From Oscillospiraceae bacterium (GTDB lineage: Bacteria > Bacillota > Clostridia > Oscillospirales > Oscillospiraceae), in the NCBI GenBank assembly GCA_024404215.1, contig JAKSQI010000073.1, positions 1 through 7,741 on the forward strand: a stretch of 7,741 nucleotides of DNA. The letters run 5' to 3'. The notes beneath the pieces were generated by a model. That model saw nothing but the letters and a program-made list of their open reading frames with translations. It ran no database searches and was not told where the DNA came from. This document shows positions 1 to 6,221 of this stretch, piece by piece. Position 1 is the stretch's first letter; every line of letters begins with the position of its first letter. A program made the translations under genes and the position numbers.

Positions 1-1467
1 AGCGTCTCCATCCGGCACGGTAATCCTTCTCTTATCCAGCAGGAGACATACCAGGAAGGTAAGCAGAGCCAGTCCCCATTCCGGATATACCGGGTCAGGG
101 AAGGCGGATTTGAGACCGGGCACCAGCAGCCAAATCAGGAAGAACAGATAGCTGACTGCCAGCAAAGCTACACCTGTGCTCTTCCGCAGCAGCTGCGGGA
201 AGAAAAGGATGGGAACAAAAATGAAGATAAAGGCAGCGGTAATACAGTGCAGAGTCATGATAGTGGAAACAATGCTGCGCAGATAAAAAGCCATAATCAA
301 CCCAAGCACTGCAATTCCAATAAGGGCAAAGCGCCCCTGCAAGGCCTGCGCATGCTCCGTCATCTCTCGCTTTTTATTGACAGGTGCCAGAATATCGTTG
401 CAGAAAAGCTGGGCACAGGTCATCAAAAGGGCAATGCCGGTGGAAACATTAACAGCGCAAAGGGCTGCCATACCAATACCCGAAATGAAGGGATTGACTG
501 ACATAACCACCAAAGGCAACGCCTGAACCGTGGTGCCATCGGCTGCCAGATTAGGAAACTGTACCCGTGCAATCAGGCCAATCATGCAGCTCATAATGGT
601 TACGGGAATCATCATCAAGGCACCGATAACAATACCGTTTCTTGCCGCTTTTCCATCCTTGGCGGCAAAAATCTGCTGGGTATTGGATTGGGTTGTGAAT
701 CGATTGGGAATCTCCGTAGCGAAATAGCTGATGAAGGTTGCCAGCCCCAAGCCGCCGGTAACGGAAAGCCAGGGTGCTCCGGAAGAGGTAGGCTCCGGAA
801 TGGCATTCACTGCCGTAATCAGCCCCTTCACTCCGCCTATGTTTTTTGCCGTTAGGGCCGCAATCAGCACCAGGAACAGCCCGATATACATAATGAACAT
901 GTTAACAAAGTTTGCCAGGCTGGCCCCCAAAAAGCCTCCCAGCATAGCAATGCCCAAAAAGACCACTGCAGTAATAATCATGCCCACTTGATTGGTGATG
1001 ACACCGGGGAACATGGAGGCCAGCATGGCTCCACCGCCCACAAACTGCAGAGCCGCAATGGCCAGAGCCATAACAAAGCCGCCTATGGACAGCATCCAAC
1101 GGGTTCCGCTGCCACAGTAGGCCATAGCCATAGAGGGCATGGTATTGTAGGGCAAGGCTCGCATTCGTTTGGCGCCTACCAGCCCCAGAACAATCAATGC
1201 AACGGTTCCTGCCAGACCGACGCAAATGCCGGACAGTCCCGCCGTCTGCACCTGCTGGGCAATACCGGTTGTATTAATGGAGCCAATGCCGGCACCGGCC
1301 ATCATAAAAGCAACCAAAATGGTGGGCAGACTTTTGCGGGCAATTAAAAAGTTGCCGGTGCTTCCTTCTGCTTCTGCCTTTTTCTGCTTTTTTTGTGCCC
1401 AGGCCGATACGCCAAAAAGCATAATCAAATAGACGATAATAATGATGCAGGTAATTGCGAGGTTCAT
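1..1467 (-). CDS. Sodium:solute symporter (SSS) family transporter, C-terminus cut by window edge
   Basis: This is an integral membrane Na+-coupled transporter of the SSS family (LeuT-like fold). Translating the minus strand from an ATG at 1467 gives 489 uninterrupted codons that run off the left edge, so the stop is not seen. About 13 hydrophobic segments can be traced, the first at residues 2-23 (Ile-rich) and the last near 465-477. Family marks include the TM2 glycine-rich stretch AGAGIGSINTTG (57-68), the cytoplasmic-loop pattern QQIFAAKDGKAARNG (264-278) seen in many SSS members, and NVSTG (340-344), where S342/T343 fit the TM8 sodium-site Ser/Thr pair. An AAGGAG site (1475-1480) lies 7 bases before the start. 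SSS proteins are usually about 480-510 residues, so little is missing. The substrate cannot be read from the sequence; sugars, amino acids, organic acids and pantothenate are all possible. The gene diverges from the FucI-like gene at 1957, which may share its pathway. Confidence 0.93.
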   Translation of the reverse strand, partial: MNLAITCIIIIVYLIMLFGVSAWAQKKQKKAEAEGSTGNFLIARKSLPTILVAFMMAGAGIGSINTTGIAQQVQTAGLSGICVGLAGTVALIVLGLVGAKRMRALPYNTMPSMAMAYCGSGTRWMLSIGGFVMALAIAALQFVGGGAMLASMFPGVITNQVGMIITAVVFLGIAMLGGFLGASLANFVNMFIMYIGLFLVLIAALTAKNIGGVKGLITAVNAIPEPTSSGAPWLSVTGGLGLATFISYFATEIPNRFTTQSNTQQIFAAKDGKAARNGIVIGALMMIPVTIMSCMIGLIARVQFPNLAADGTTVQALPLVVMSVNPFISGIGMAALCAVNVSTGIALLMTCAQLFCNDILAPVNKKREMTEHAQALQGRFALIGIAVLGLIMAFYLRSIVSTIMTLHCITAAFIFIFVPILFFPQLLRKSTGVALLAVSYLFFLIWLLVPGLKSAFPDPVYPEWGLALLTFLVCLLLDKRRITVPDGDA

Positions 1468-1538
1468 TTTTTCTCTCCTTTTCCGATTTTGCCGGGCATG
1501 CCCTTCAAAGAACTCCTTCCGGGGCAGCCGCTGTAAAA

Positions 1539-1544
1539 ACTATA
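1539..1544 (-). promoter_or_regulatory. Candidate extended -10 element for the symporter gene
   Basis: Reading leftward, TGCTATAGT gives a TGn motif followed by a TATAAT-like hexamer at 1544-1539. No good -35 hexamer occurs 16-18 bases upstream, so this would be an extended -10 promoter or an activated one. Transcription would start near 1532, leaving a leader of about 65 bases that contains the palindrome GGGCATGCCC (1494-1503) and the AAGGAG site. Confidence 0.45.
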
Positions 1545-1603
1545 GCACAGCGTTTTTTTTGGCACATTGGAGAAAAGAATAAAAAAAAATAGCTTTTTTC
1601 AGC

Positions 1604-1621
1604 AAAAACAGCGCTGGTTTT
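1604..1621. promoter_or_regulatory. Imperfect palindrome, possible operator
   Basis: The core CAGCGCTG (1609-1616) is a perfect 8-bp palindrome. It is flanked by one mismatched pair and then by AAAA on the left and TTTT on the right, giving an 18-bp near-palindrome. It lies about 60 bases upstream of the leftward -10 element, a position that suits a regulator-binding site. No regulator gene is in the window, so its role is inferred only from symmetry. Confidence 0.35.
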
Positions 1622-1628
1622 TATTGCT

Positions 1629-1647
1629 TATCAAAGCAGTAGGTTTT
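1629..1647 (+). repeat. 19-base direct repeat, copy 1
   Basis: The sequence TATCAAAGCAGTAGGTTTT matches a second copy at 1727-1745 in 18 of 19 positions (G versus C at position 11). The two copies are 98 bases apart, in the same orientation, within the divergent intergenic region. They could be paired binding sites for a regulator or remnants of a local duplication. Confidence 0.6.
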
Positions 1648-1726
1648 CGAACTTTGTATAAAAATCAACGATTTTATCTCAGACGAGAAAAAAAGCACAC
1701 CGTCCTCTGTAGGATGCTACAACGCA

Positions 1727-1745
1727 TATCAAAGCACTAGGTTTT
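1727..1745 (+). repeat. 19-base direct repeat, copy 2
   Basis: The sequence TATCAAAGCACTAGGTTTT differs from the copy at 1629-1647 by one base. Similarity decays quickly on both sides, which favours a discrete site over a long duplicated block. It lies about 120 bases upstream of the TATAAT preceding the isomerase gene. Confidence 0.6.
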
Positions 1746-1780
1746 ATTTCATTGCGCCTGTTTAAGCCTTTTTCTTTCTC

Positions 1781-1796
1781 TTTTGCATCTGCAAAA
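1781..1796. promoter_or_regulatory. Perfect inverted repeat TTTTGCA-TC-TGCAAAA, possible operator
   Basis: Seven-base arms are separated by two bases, giving an almost symmetric 16-bp site. The left arm with its flank, CTTTTGCAT (1780-1788), recurs at 1814-1822. The site lies about 70 bases upstream of the TATAAT at 1864 and could bind a dimeric regulator of the isomerase unit. As RNA it could also form a small 6-bp hairpin. No partner protein can be named. Confidence 0.4.
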
Positions 1797-1863
1797 AGCT
1801 GACTCAAACGTCCCTTTTGCATTTTTGGAAAAACTCCTAATGCTTTTCCTGATAACGATTTTT

Positions 1864-1869
1864 TATAAT
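1864..1869 (+). promoter_or_regulatory. Candidate -10 element (TATAAT) for the isomerase unit
   Basis: A consensus TATAAT would start transcription near 1876, about 80 bases before the isomerase ATG. The region 15-19 bases upstream has no recognisable TTGACA-like hexamer, so the promoter may depend on an activator. The palindrome and repeats just upstream would fit that. Confidence 0.45.
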
Positions 1870-1941
1870 GATGACATGGATGAGGTTTATTACTACAAGC
1901 CTCAGTCACAGCAAGAAAAAACAGGAATTCATCCAGAACCA

Positions 1942-1947
1942 AAGGAG
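1942..1947 (+). promoter_or_regulatory. Ribosome binding site that fixes the isomerase start at 1957
   Basis: The sequence AAGGAG lies 9 bases before the ATG at 1957, a near-ideal arrangement. The reading frame is open for 58 further codons upstream to a TTG at 1783, but nothing comparable precedes that codon and the upstream codons cover likely promoter elements. Confidence 0.85.
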
Positions 1948-1956
1948 AAAAGAACC

Positions 1957-3507
1957 ATGATTAAAAAAGCTGCTGATGTCACCCTGAAGGTGCTGCCTGT
2001 ACTGGCCACCGCTGAACACCTCTTCTACTATGAAGGCCCCTGCCGTTTCGGCAACGGAGAGGCGCTCCAGCCCGGCTACGACCGCCTGGCCAATGCTCAA
2101 AAGGCCGAAACCTTCTTAAATAAAGTCAAGGAATGCTGTGAGGCCGCCGGCAAGATTGAACTGATGGAACCCGTATACCTGGGCCGTACCGATGACTGGG
2201 ACAACCACGAGGCCATGTGGGAGCAGGCACGCGTATCGGCTGACGCCTGTGACTTTGCGGTCTGCATGCAGGGTATTGCCTGCGACGACCTGGTCATGGA
2301 GTTCGGCGAGCGTTTCAAAAAGCCCATCGCCACCACCCCCATTTCCGGCTTCTCCGGCACCATCACCGTTGCCACCATGAAGGCGAAAACCAACGACTAT
2401 GAAGCCTATGGCTTTTACAAGTGGGAGGATCTGACCAAGTGCCTGAAGACCCTGCGTGCCCGCAAGGTGATCAACACCACCAAGATTCTCTGCATCACCC
2501 GTTTCGGAAACCCCACCTCCTACTCCTCCGTTGACTCCTTCAAGAGCTATGAGGAAATCACCGCTAAGCTTGGTGTGCGCTTTCGTTTCCTGAACCTGCA
2601 TGAATTCTTTGAAACCCTGCACGAAATGCCCGAAGGCGGCAACTGCACCACCCCGGGCCGTACCAACACCCCCAATTTAACCAAGGAAGATCTTGCCAAG
2701 GCAGAAGCCATTACCGATGACCTGATTAACGGCGCTGAGGTCAATGTTATGCAGAGGGATATGGTTTTGAAATCCGCCATTGCCCATGTCATGATTCAAA
2801 AGCACATGGACCTGCAGGATTGCAACGGCTTTACCATGCCCTGCCCCGACGCCTGCTCCACCCGTCGACTAAACGAAATCGGCTTCACCGCCTGTCTGAA
2901 CCACTCTTTGAACATGGAGCAGGGCATCCCCTCCTCCTGCGAGTACGATGTGGACTGTGTACTGTCCCAGCAGGCACTGATTGCCGTCTCCGGCAAAAGT
3001 CCCTACATGGGTAACACCTGCCCCATTCCCATGGAAAACGGCCATCTGTCCGCCCGCTTCGGCTGCACCCCTGACCAGCTTGCCAAGCTGGAGGCTATGG
3101 AAGACAACATGAACCTGTATATGATGCAGCACTCCGTTGCCCATCGTCGCATCCAGGACCCCACAAAGAATGCCAAGTATGCCCTTCGTAACTTTGCCAT
3201 TGACCAGGGCTTTGGTGCTACCATCCGCTACAACTTTGACCAGGATGCCGGCCAGAAAATCACCATGTGCCGCTTCTCCCCCGATGGCAGCAAGCTTTTC
3301 ATCGGCACCGGTGAGGTTGTTATGGGTGGTGGCTACGAGGGCTACAACTGCTCTCAGCTGGTTTACTTCAAGGTTAAGAACCAGGCCGACACCTGGAAGA
3401 AGCAGTGCTTCGCCGGAAACCATGTAACCATGGTATACGGCAACTATGTTGAGGAACTGGTTGCCCTGGCTGAGTCTCTGGGTGTAGAGCCCCTGGTCGC
3501 TGACTAA
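1957..3507 (+). CDS. L-fucose/L-arabinose isomerase-like protein, substrate unknown
   Basis: The 516-residue cytosolic protein resembles the FucI/AraA aldose-ketose isomerase superfamily, which interconverts sugars with a divalent metal (usually Mn2+). The clearest resemblance is GIPSSCEYDVDCVLSQQALI (323-342), followed by SGKSPYMGNT (345-354), matching the family's GvPaaCEvDv...lltG.pp pattern. GNHVTMVYGNYVEEL (487-501) fits the C-terminal metal-binding His segment (H489). E329, D331 and D333 are further candidate metal ligands. The length is close to AraA (about 500) and shorter than FucI (about 590). The protein carries 20 cysteines, six of them between 289 and 334, which is unusual for these isomerases. 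Codon choice is strongly biased (threonine almost always ACC), suggesting high expression. The 150-residue downstream gene begins 3 bases after the stop, so the two are probably co-translated. No kinase or aldolase lies nearby, so a sugar catabolic role is not shown. Confidence 0.8.
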   Translation: MIKKAADVTLKVLPVLATAEHLFYYEGPCRFGNGEALQPGYDRLANAQKAETFLNKVKECCEAAGKIELMEPVYLGRTDDWDNHEAMWEQARVSADACDFAVCMQGIACDDLVMEFGERFKKPIATTPISGFSGTITVATMKAKTNDYEAYGFYKWEDLTKCLKTLRARKVINTTKILCITRFGNPTSYSSVDSFKSYEEITAKLGVRFRFLNLHEFFETLHEMPEGGNCTTPGRTNTPNLTKEDLAKAEAITDDLINGAEVNVMQRDMVLKSAIAHVMIQKHMDLQDCNGFTMPCPDACSTRRLNEIGFTACLNHSLNMEQGIPSSCEYDVDCVLSQQALIAVSGKSPYMGNTCPIPMENGHLSARFGCTPDQLAKLEAMEDNMNLYMMQHSVAHRRIQDPTKNAKYALRNFAIDQGFGATIRYNFDQDAGQKITMCRFSPDGSKLFIGTGEVVMGGGYEGYNCSQLVYFKVKNQADTWKKQCFAGNHVTMVYGNYVEELVALAESLGVEPLVAD

Positions 3508-3510
3508 AGC

Positions 3511-3963
3511 ATGGACGGGCAGGACGCCATCCGTAAGCTTTTGGTCCACGCCAGACAAAGCTCAGCCCTTCATCTAACAACCATTCAGGAAGCTCTCCCG
3601 CTGACCCGCTCCCTGCTAAAAGAGGAGTTAAAGGCCTATGTTCTGGCTAAATACCTGCTGACAGAAGCCGAGCTGCCTCCGGTGCTGACCTTTGACCAAC
3701 TCACGGAGCTGAGTTTAGCAAAAAGCATGCAGGTTTCTCCTGCGTTGGTTAAGGAATTTGACACCGCCCAAAGCTGCGACGGAGCTACCTCGGCTATGGT
3801 TAAAAAGGTGCTTCTTTTCCGCTCTTTGGAGCGCAATTTGAAGCTGCAGCTGCCCGCCACCCGCAGCGCCCGTCTTAAGTCACTGGATGACCTAAGCGAC
3901 ATGGTATGGGATACCATGCAGAAGGATGCTGACTGGTGCGGCAGACTATCCGCCGAAGGATAA
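3511..3963 (+). CDS. Small helical protein of unknown function, ACP-like C-terminal half
   Basis: I do not recognise this 150-residue protein with certainty. Its ATG is 3 bases after the isomerase stop and has no good ribosome binding site of its own, so translation is probably coupled; the TAA overlaps the terminator stem. It is predicted to be almost wholly helical, with no membrane segment or signal peptide. Residues 92-136 resemble helices II-IV of acyl carrier proteins: a long helix ending in SLERNLKLQLP (105-115), a short segment ATRSARL (116-122), then SLDDLSDMVWDTM (124-136), like the ACP pattern lEeeFgi.ip..., TvgDlvdyi. The canonical DSL phosphopantetheine site is absent. The nearest serine, S94 in GATSAMV, is about two residues out of register, so it may be an unmodified ACP-like adaptor. 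A helix-turn-helix reading of residues 65-85 is an alternative. Tight linkage suggests that it works with the isomerase-like protein. Confidence 0.75.
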   Translation: MDGQDAIRKLLVHARQSSALHLTTIQEALPLTRSLLKEELKAYVLAKYLLTEAELPPVLTFDQLTELSLAKSMQVSPALVKEFDTAQSCDGATSAMVKKVLLFRSLERNLKLQLPATRSARLKSLDDLSDMVWDTMQKDADWCGRLSAEG

Positions 3964-4007
3964 AAAAGCAAGTCCCTGATTCCGGTGAATCAGGGACTTG
4001 CTTTTTT
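3962..4007. terminator. Bidirectional Rho-independent terminator, 21-bp perfect stem
   Basis: The arms 3962-3982 and 3987-4007 are exact reverse complements around a CGGT loop. The stem begins with six A and ends with six T, so it can terminate transcription from both directions. It lies between the convergent 150-residue protein gene (whose TAA it overlaps) and the DUF169 gene (stop at 4019). Confidence 0.93.
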
Positions 4008-4018
4008 AGAGACCTATC

Positions 4019-4822
4019 TTACATGGTCCAGTCTTTACCGGCATCCATGCCCCAGGCCTTAAACATTTCGTTATAGAAGGGAGGTCTGGGATAATCAAAT
4101 TCCATGCAAAGGTGGGCGGCCTTGTAGGAGCCAAAGCCCTTCTCCATCTCCTGCATGCCGGCATAGAGCTCGTCCAAACGGTTAAAGGGCAGGCAGAGGA
4201 TAATTTCGTTGTTGGTGCTGAGGGCCCGCTCCTGGTCACCGGGGTCAGGAATGGCTACGGTATATTCACCGGTCAGCATAGAGGATACAATGGTGTAAAC
4301 GCAGGAATCCAGCGCCTCAAACTCACACTTGAGCATCTTGCCGGTCTGACTCTTGATAGCCCGGAAGAGGGTGCGCAGCTGGAAGTTGTTGTTGCAGTTA
4401 ATCAGAATAACATCCGGCTCAAAGTCGGCAGTTTCCGCCGGGGCAACCACTGTGCCGCTGTATTTGTTGGCCGGCAGCATGGGGAATTCGGCAAAGAAGG
4501 CCTCTGCCTTTTCCGGGTCAGCAATCCCCAGAGCCGGCATCAGGGCATCATAAGCCTTGGTTCCCTTAGAGCAATCCACCATGCCGAAGCCTACCAGGGT
4601 AGCCCAGCACCAGTGGTCCTTCTTGTGCATATAAACCGTCATGCCGTCCCGCTTGGCCAAAGCCTGAGCCTGGCAATAGGACAGATGGCCGTACTTCTCT
4701 CCGGCCTTAATGGCAGAAGCGGGAATTTCATCCTCATCCGTCAGCATCTTTACCGCCTGGGGATGCAGTTCCAAACACAGCCAGCGGCAAATATCTTTTA
4801 CTTTTTCGTTCCATTCGCTCAT
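4019..4822 (-). CDS. DUF169 family protein
   Basis: The 267-residue protein belongs to the uncharacterised DUF169 (COG2043) family, whose biochemical role is not established. Family marks in order are the N-terminal LHPQAVKML (19-27), HLSYCQAQALAKRDG (46-60), a second cysteine in HWCWATLVGFG (70-80), FPMLPANKYSGTVVAP (113-128), the very typical FEPDVILINCNN (134-145), a conserved Ser-Cys (173-174) followed by GEYTV (185-189), and PGDQERAL (194-201) where the family usually has GDR. C50, C72 and C174 are the best candidates for conserved functional cysteines. The length is usual for the family and there is no signal peptide or membrane segment. GGGAGAG lies 9 bases before the ATG. It is the last gene of the ridA-dipeptidase-DUF169 operon, 21 bases after the dipeptidase stop, and ends at the hairpin at 3962-4007. 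The context suggests a link to amino-acid or peptide metabolism, but this is inference. Confidence 0.88.
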   Translation of the reverse strand: MSEWNEKVKDICRWLCLELHPQAVKMLTDEDEIPASAIKAGEKYGHLSYCQAQALAKRDGMTVYMHKKDHWCWATLVGFGMVDCSKGTKAYDALMPALGIADPEKAEAFFAEFPMLPANKYSGTVVAPAETADFEPDVILINCNNNFQLRTLFRAIKSQTGKMLKCEFEALDSCVYTIVSSMLTGEYTVAIPDPGDQERALSTNNEIILCLPFNRLDELYAGMQEMEKGFGSYKAAHLCMEFDYPRPPFYNEMFKAWGMDAGKDWTM

Positions 4823-4843
4823 AGGTACACTCTCCCGTTTTAT

Positions 4844-5797
4844 TTATTCAAACACCCTAAGTGCATTCTGAAAACAGATTTTATCTGCAATCCGCCCGGG
4901 CAGGGCCCGGTACAAAGCTTCCGTAATCGCCCGGAAGCCCTCAAAGCCGCCAAAAGCGATTTCCGCACCGGACATGCCGTCGAAATCCGAGCCGAAGGCT
5001 ACGTGATCCTCGCCGCCCACCTGCAGCAGGTATTGAATTTGATGAATCACAAGCTCTACCGTAGTAACCATGCCATCCGGTGAGATAAAGGGCGGGTAGA
5101 AGTTTACCCCTACAACGCCGCCGGAATCTGCCACAGCCCGAATTTGGCGGTCCGTCAAATTGCGGGGATGGTCTACCAGGCTGCGGGCGCAGGAATGGGT
5201 AGCCAAAAAGGGCTTGCGGCTGATAGCCGCTACATCCCAGAAGCCGCCCTCATTGAGATGGGAAACATCCACCAGCACACCCAAATCATTCATGAAGGCA
5301 ACCGCCTCACGGCCAAAGGCCTTCAGAGGCAGCTGATGGGCCGCTCTGTCCGGACTGTTGGAATAGCCAAAGCAGTTTTCTGTATTCCAGGTTAAAGCCA
5401 GAGCTCTGGCCCCCATATCGGCCGCTTCCTTCAGGCGTTCCATGTGTCCGGCAACGAAGGTGCCGTCCTCCAGCGTTAAAAGTGCCGATACCTTGCCCGC
5501 CGCCTGATTGGCCCGAATATCAGCCGAACAGCGGGCCTGTGCCAGCCAGGACTCATGCTGCTTCAGGACTGTGTGGAAGGAATCCGCCAGCTTATGAAAG
5601 AGCCCGTAGCAGGCCTCCTCCTGTTCTGAAAAGCTGCCTTCCCCCAGATTAGGCACAAACAGCGCAAAGCATTGGGCCAGGGAATCCCCCTGCAGGAGTC
5701 TCTCCCGGTTTATCTGCCTCTCTTCATCCCCCAAAGGGTCCTCCGGCTTTCGAAGCGACCACAGGAGGGTATCGCAATGCAGGTCAACGATTCCCAT
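4844..5797 (-). CDS. Membrane dipeptidase (peptidase M19, renal-dipeptidase family)
   Basis: This is a zinc dipeptidase that hydrolyses dipeptides; family members act on Cys-Gly and its S-conjugates and on dipeptides with D-residues. From the ATG at 5797 it has 317 residues. All catalytic positions known from human renal dipeptidase are visible: HxD (H7, D9 in VDLHCDT), bridging Glu E110 (LTLEDG), H180 (DVSHLNEGG), H201 (ATHSCA), substrate-binding R212 (HPRN) and D271 (GSDFDG). There is no signal peptide, so unlike the mammalian enzyme it is probably cytosolic. A GTG at 5806 in the same frame would add three residues (320), but it lies only 2 bases beyond the ridA stop and has no room for a well-spaced ribosome binding site, whereas AAGGGTGA precedes the ATG at a usable distance. 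It is the middle gene of the ridA operon, and its translation is probably coupled to ridA. Confidence 0.93.
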   Translation of the reverse strand: MGIVDLHCDTLLWSLRKPEDPLGDEERQINRERLLQGDSLAQCFALFVPNLGEGSFSEQEEACYGLFHKLADSFHTVLKQHESWLAQARCSADIRANQAAGKVSALLTLEDGTFVAGHMERLKEAADMGARALALTWNTENCFGYSNSPDRAAHQLPLKAFGREAVAFMNDLGVLVDVSHLNEGGFWDVAAISRKPFLATHSCARSLVDHPRNLTDRQIRAVADSGGVVGVNFYPPFISPDGMVTTVELVIHQIQYLLQVGGEDHVAFGSDFDGMSGAEIAFGGFEGFRAITEALYRALPGRIADKICFQNALRVFE

Positions 5798-5808
5798 GGG
5801 CTTCACCC

Positions 5809-6186
5809 TTACAGAGCAGCAATAACCTCAACCTCAACCAAGGCATCCTTGGGAATGGCAGCAACCTGTACGGCAGCACGGGCAGGGAAATCCCCGGTGA
5901 AGAAGGTTGCGTAAACCTCGTTCATGGCAGCAAAATCGTTGATATCCTTCAGATACACATTGACACGAACCGCATTCTCCAGAGTGGCGCCTGCCTCAGC
6001 CAGAACAGACTGAACGTTTTTAAAGCACTGACGGGTCTGGGTGGCAATATCCTCACCGGCAAAAGCGCCGGTGGCAGGGTCAATGGGAATCTGGCCGGAT
6101 ACAAAAACGAAGCCGTTGGCCTTTACCCCCTGAGAATAAGGGCCGATAGCGGCAGGAGCATTGGCAGTTTTCAGAATCTCTTTCAT
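5809..6186 (-). CDS. ridA: RidA family reactive imine/enamine deaminase
   Basis: The 125-residue protein is a full-length RidA (YjgF/YER057c/UK114) subunit, normally a homotrimer in the cytosol. RidA hydrolyses reactive imines and enamines such as 2-aminoacrylate to 2-keto acids plus ammonia, protecting PLP enzymes. Landmarks are GPYSQG (15-20, with Y17), VSGQIPIDPATG (29-40), QTRQCFKNVQSVLAEAG (50-66) and the signature PARAAVQVAAIPKDALVEVE (101-120), which includes the carboxylate-binding R103 and E120. All RidA-type active residues are present, so an active deaminase is expected. It is the first gene of the leftward operon, after the promoter at 6222-6250, and it lies back-to-back with a MalY/PatB-type lyase. 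That class of enzyme releases 2-aminoacrylate, the classic RidA substrate, so the pairing makes functional sense. The ribosome binding site is weak (AAAGTGAG, about 10 bases upstream of the ATG). Confidence 0.96.
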   Translation of the reverse strand: MKEILKTANAPAAIGPYSQGVKANGFVFVSGQIPIDPATGAFAGEDIATQTRQCFKNVQSVLAEAGATLENAVRVNVYLKDINDFAAMNEVYATFFTGDFPARAAVQVAAIPKDALVEVEVIAAL

Positions 6187-6221
6187 GGTGCAAAACTCAC
6201 TTTCTTTTCATATGATGGTAT

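Larger units (their letters stand above)
1468..1956. other. Divergent intergenic region with AT tracts, palindromes and a direct repeat
   Basis: This 489-base stretch between the divergent symporter and isomerase genes has no convincing gene. The isomerase frame stays open upstream to a TTG at 1783, but that extension has no ribosome binding site and an unremarkable composition. A minus-strand frame at 1679-1942 is likewise unsupported. The stretch holds a candidate leftward -10 (1539-1544), a palindrome (1604-1621), two copies of a 19-base repeat (1629 and 1727), a small aaaatc/gatttt inverted repeat (1661-1675), a TGTAG/CTACA hairpin (1708-1721), a palindrome (1781-1796), a rightward TATAAT (1864-1869) and the isomerase ribosome binding site (1942-1947). 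Confidence 0.7.

Noticed and set aside
1654..1675. Promoter or terminator at TGTATAAAAATC with the aaaatc/gatttt inverted repeat
   Set aside because: No -35 partner is present at the right spacing, and the 6-bp AT-rich stem with a 3-base loop is too weak for a terminator.
1679..1942. 87-residue minus-strand open frame in the intergenic region
   Set aside because: It spans the promoter and ribosome binding site area of the isomerase gene, has no ribosome binding site of its own and no recognisable domain; it looks like chance openness in AT-rich DNA.
1783..1956. N-terminal extension of the isomerase-like gene to a TTG at 1783 (574 residues)
   Set aside because: There is no ribosome binding site at the TTG. 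The extension covers a palindrome and a consensus TATAAT and does not look like the family N-terminus, while the ATG at 1957 has an ideal AAGGAG 9 bases upstream.
2869..3558. 229-residue minus-strand open frame
   Set aside because: It is antisense to the isomerase-like gene and arises from that gene's strong C-ending codon bias, which removes stops on the opposite strand.
4112..5083. 323-residue plus-strand open frame
   Set aside because: It is antisense across the DUF169 and dipeptidase genes, both of which show clear family motifs on the other strand; the antisense translation shows no domain.
5798..5806. GTG start for the dipeptidase at 5806
   Set aside because: It remains possible, but the GTG lies 2 bases after the ridA stop with no suitably spaced ribosome binding site, while the ATG at 5797 is preceded by AAGGGTGA. 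The choice changes only three residues.
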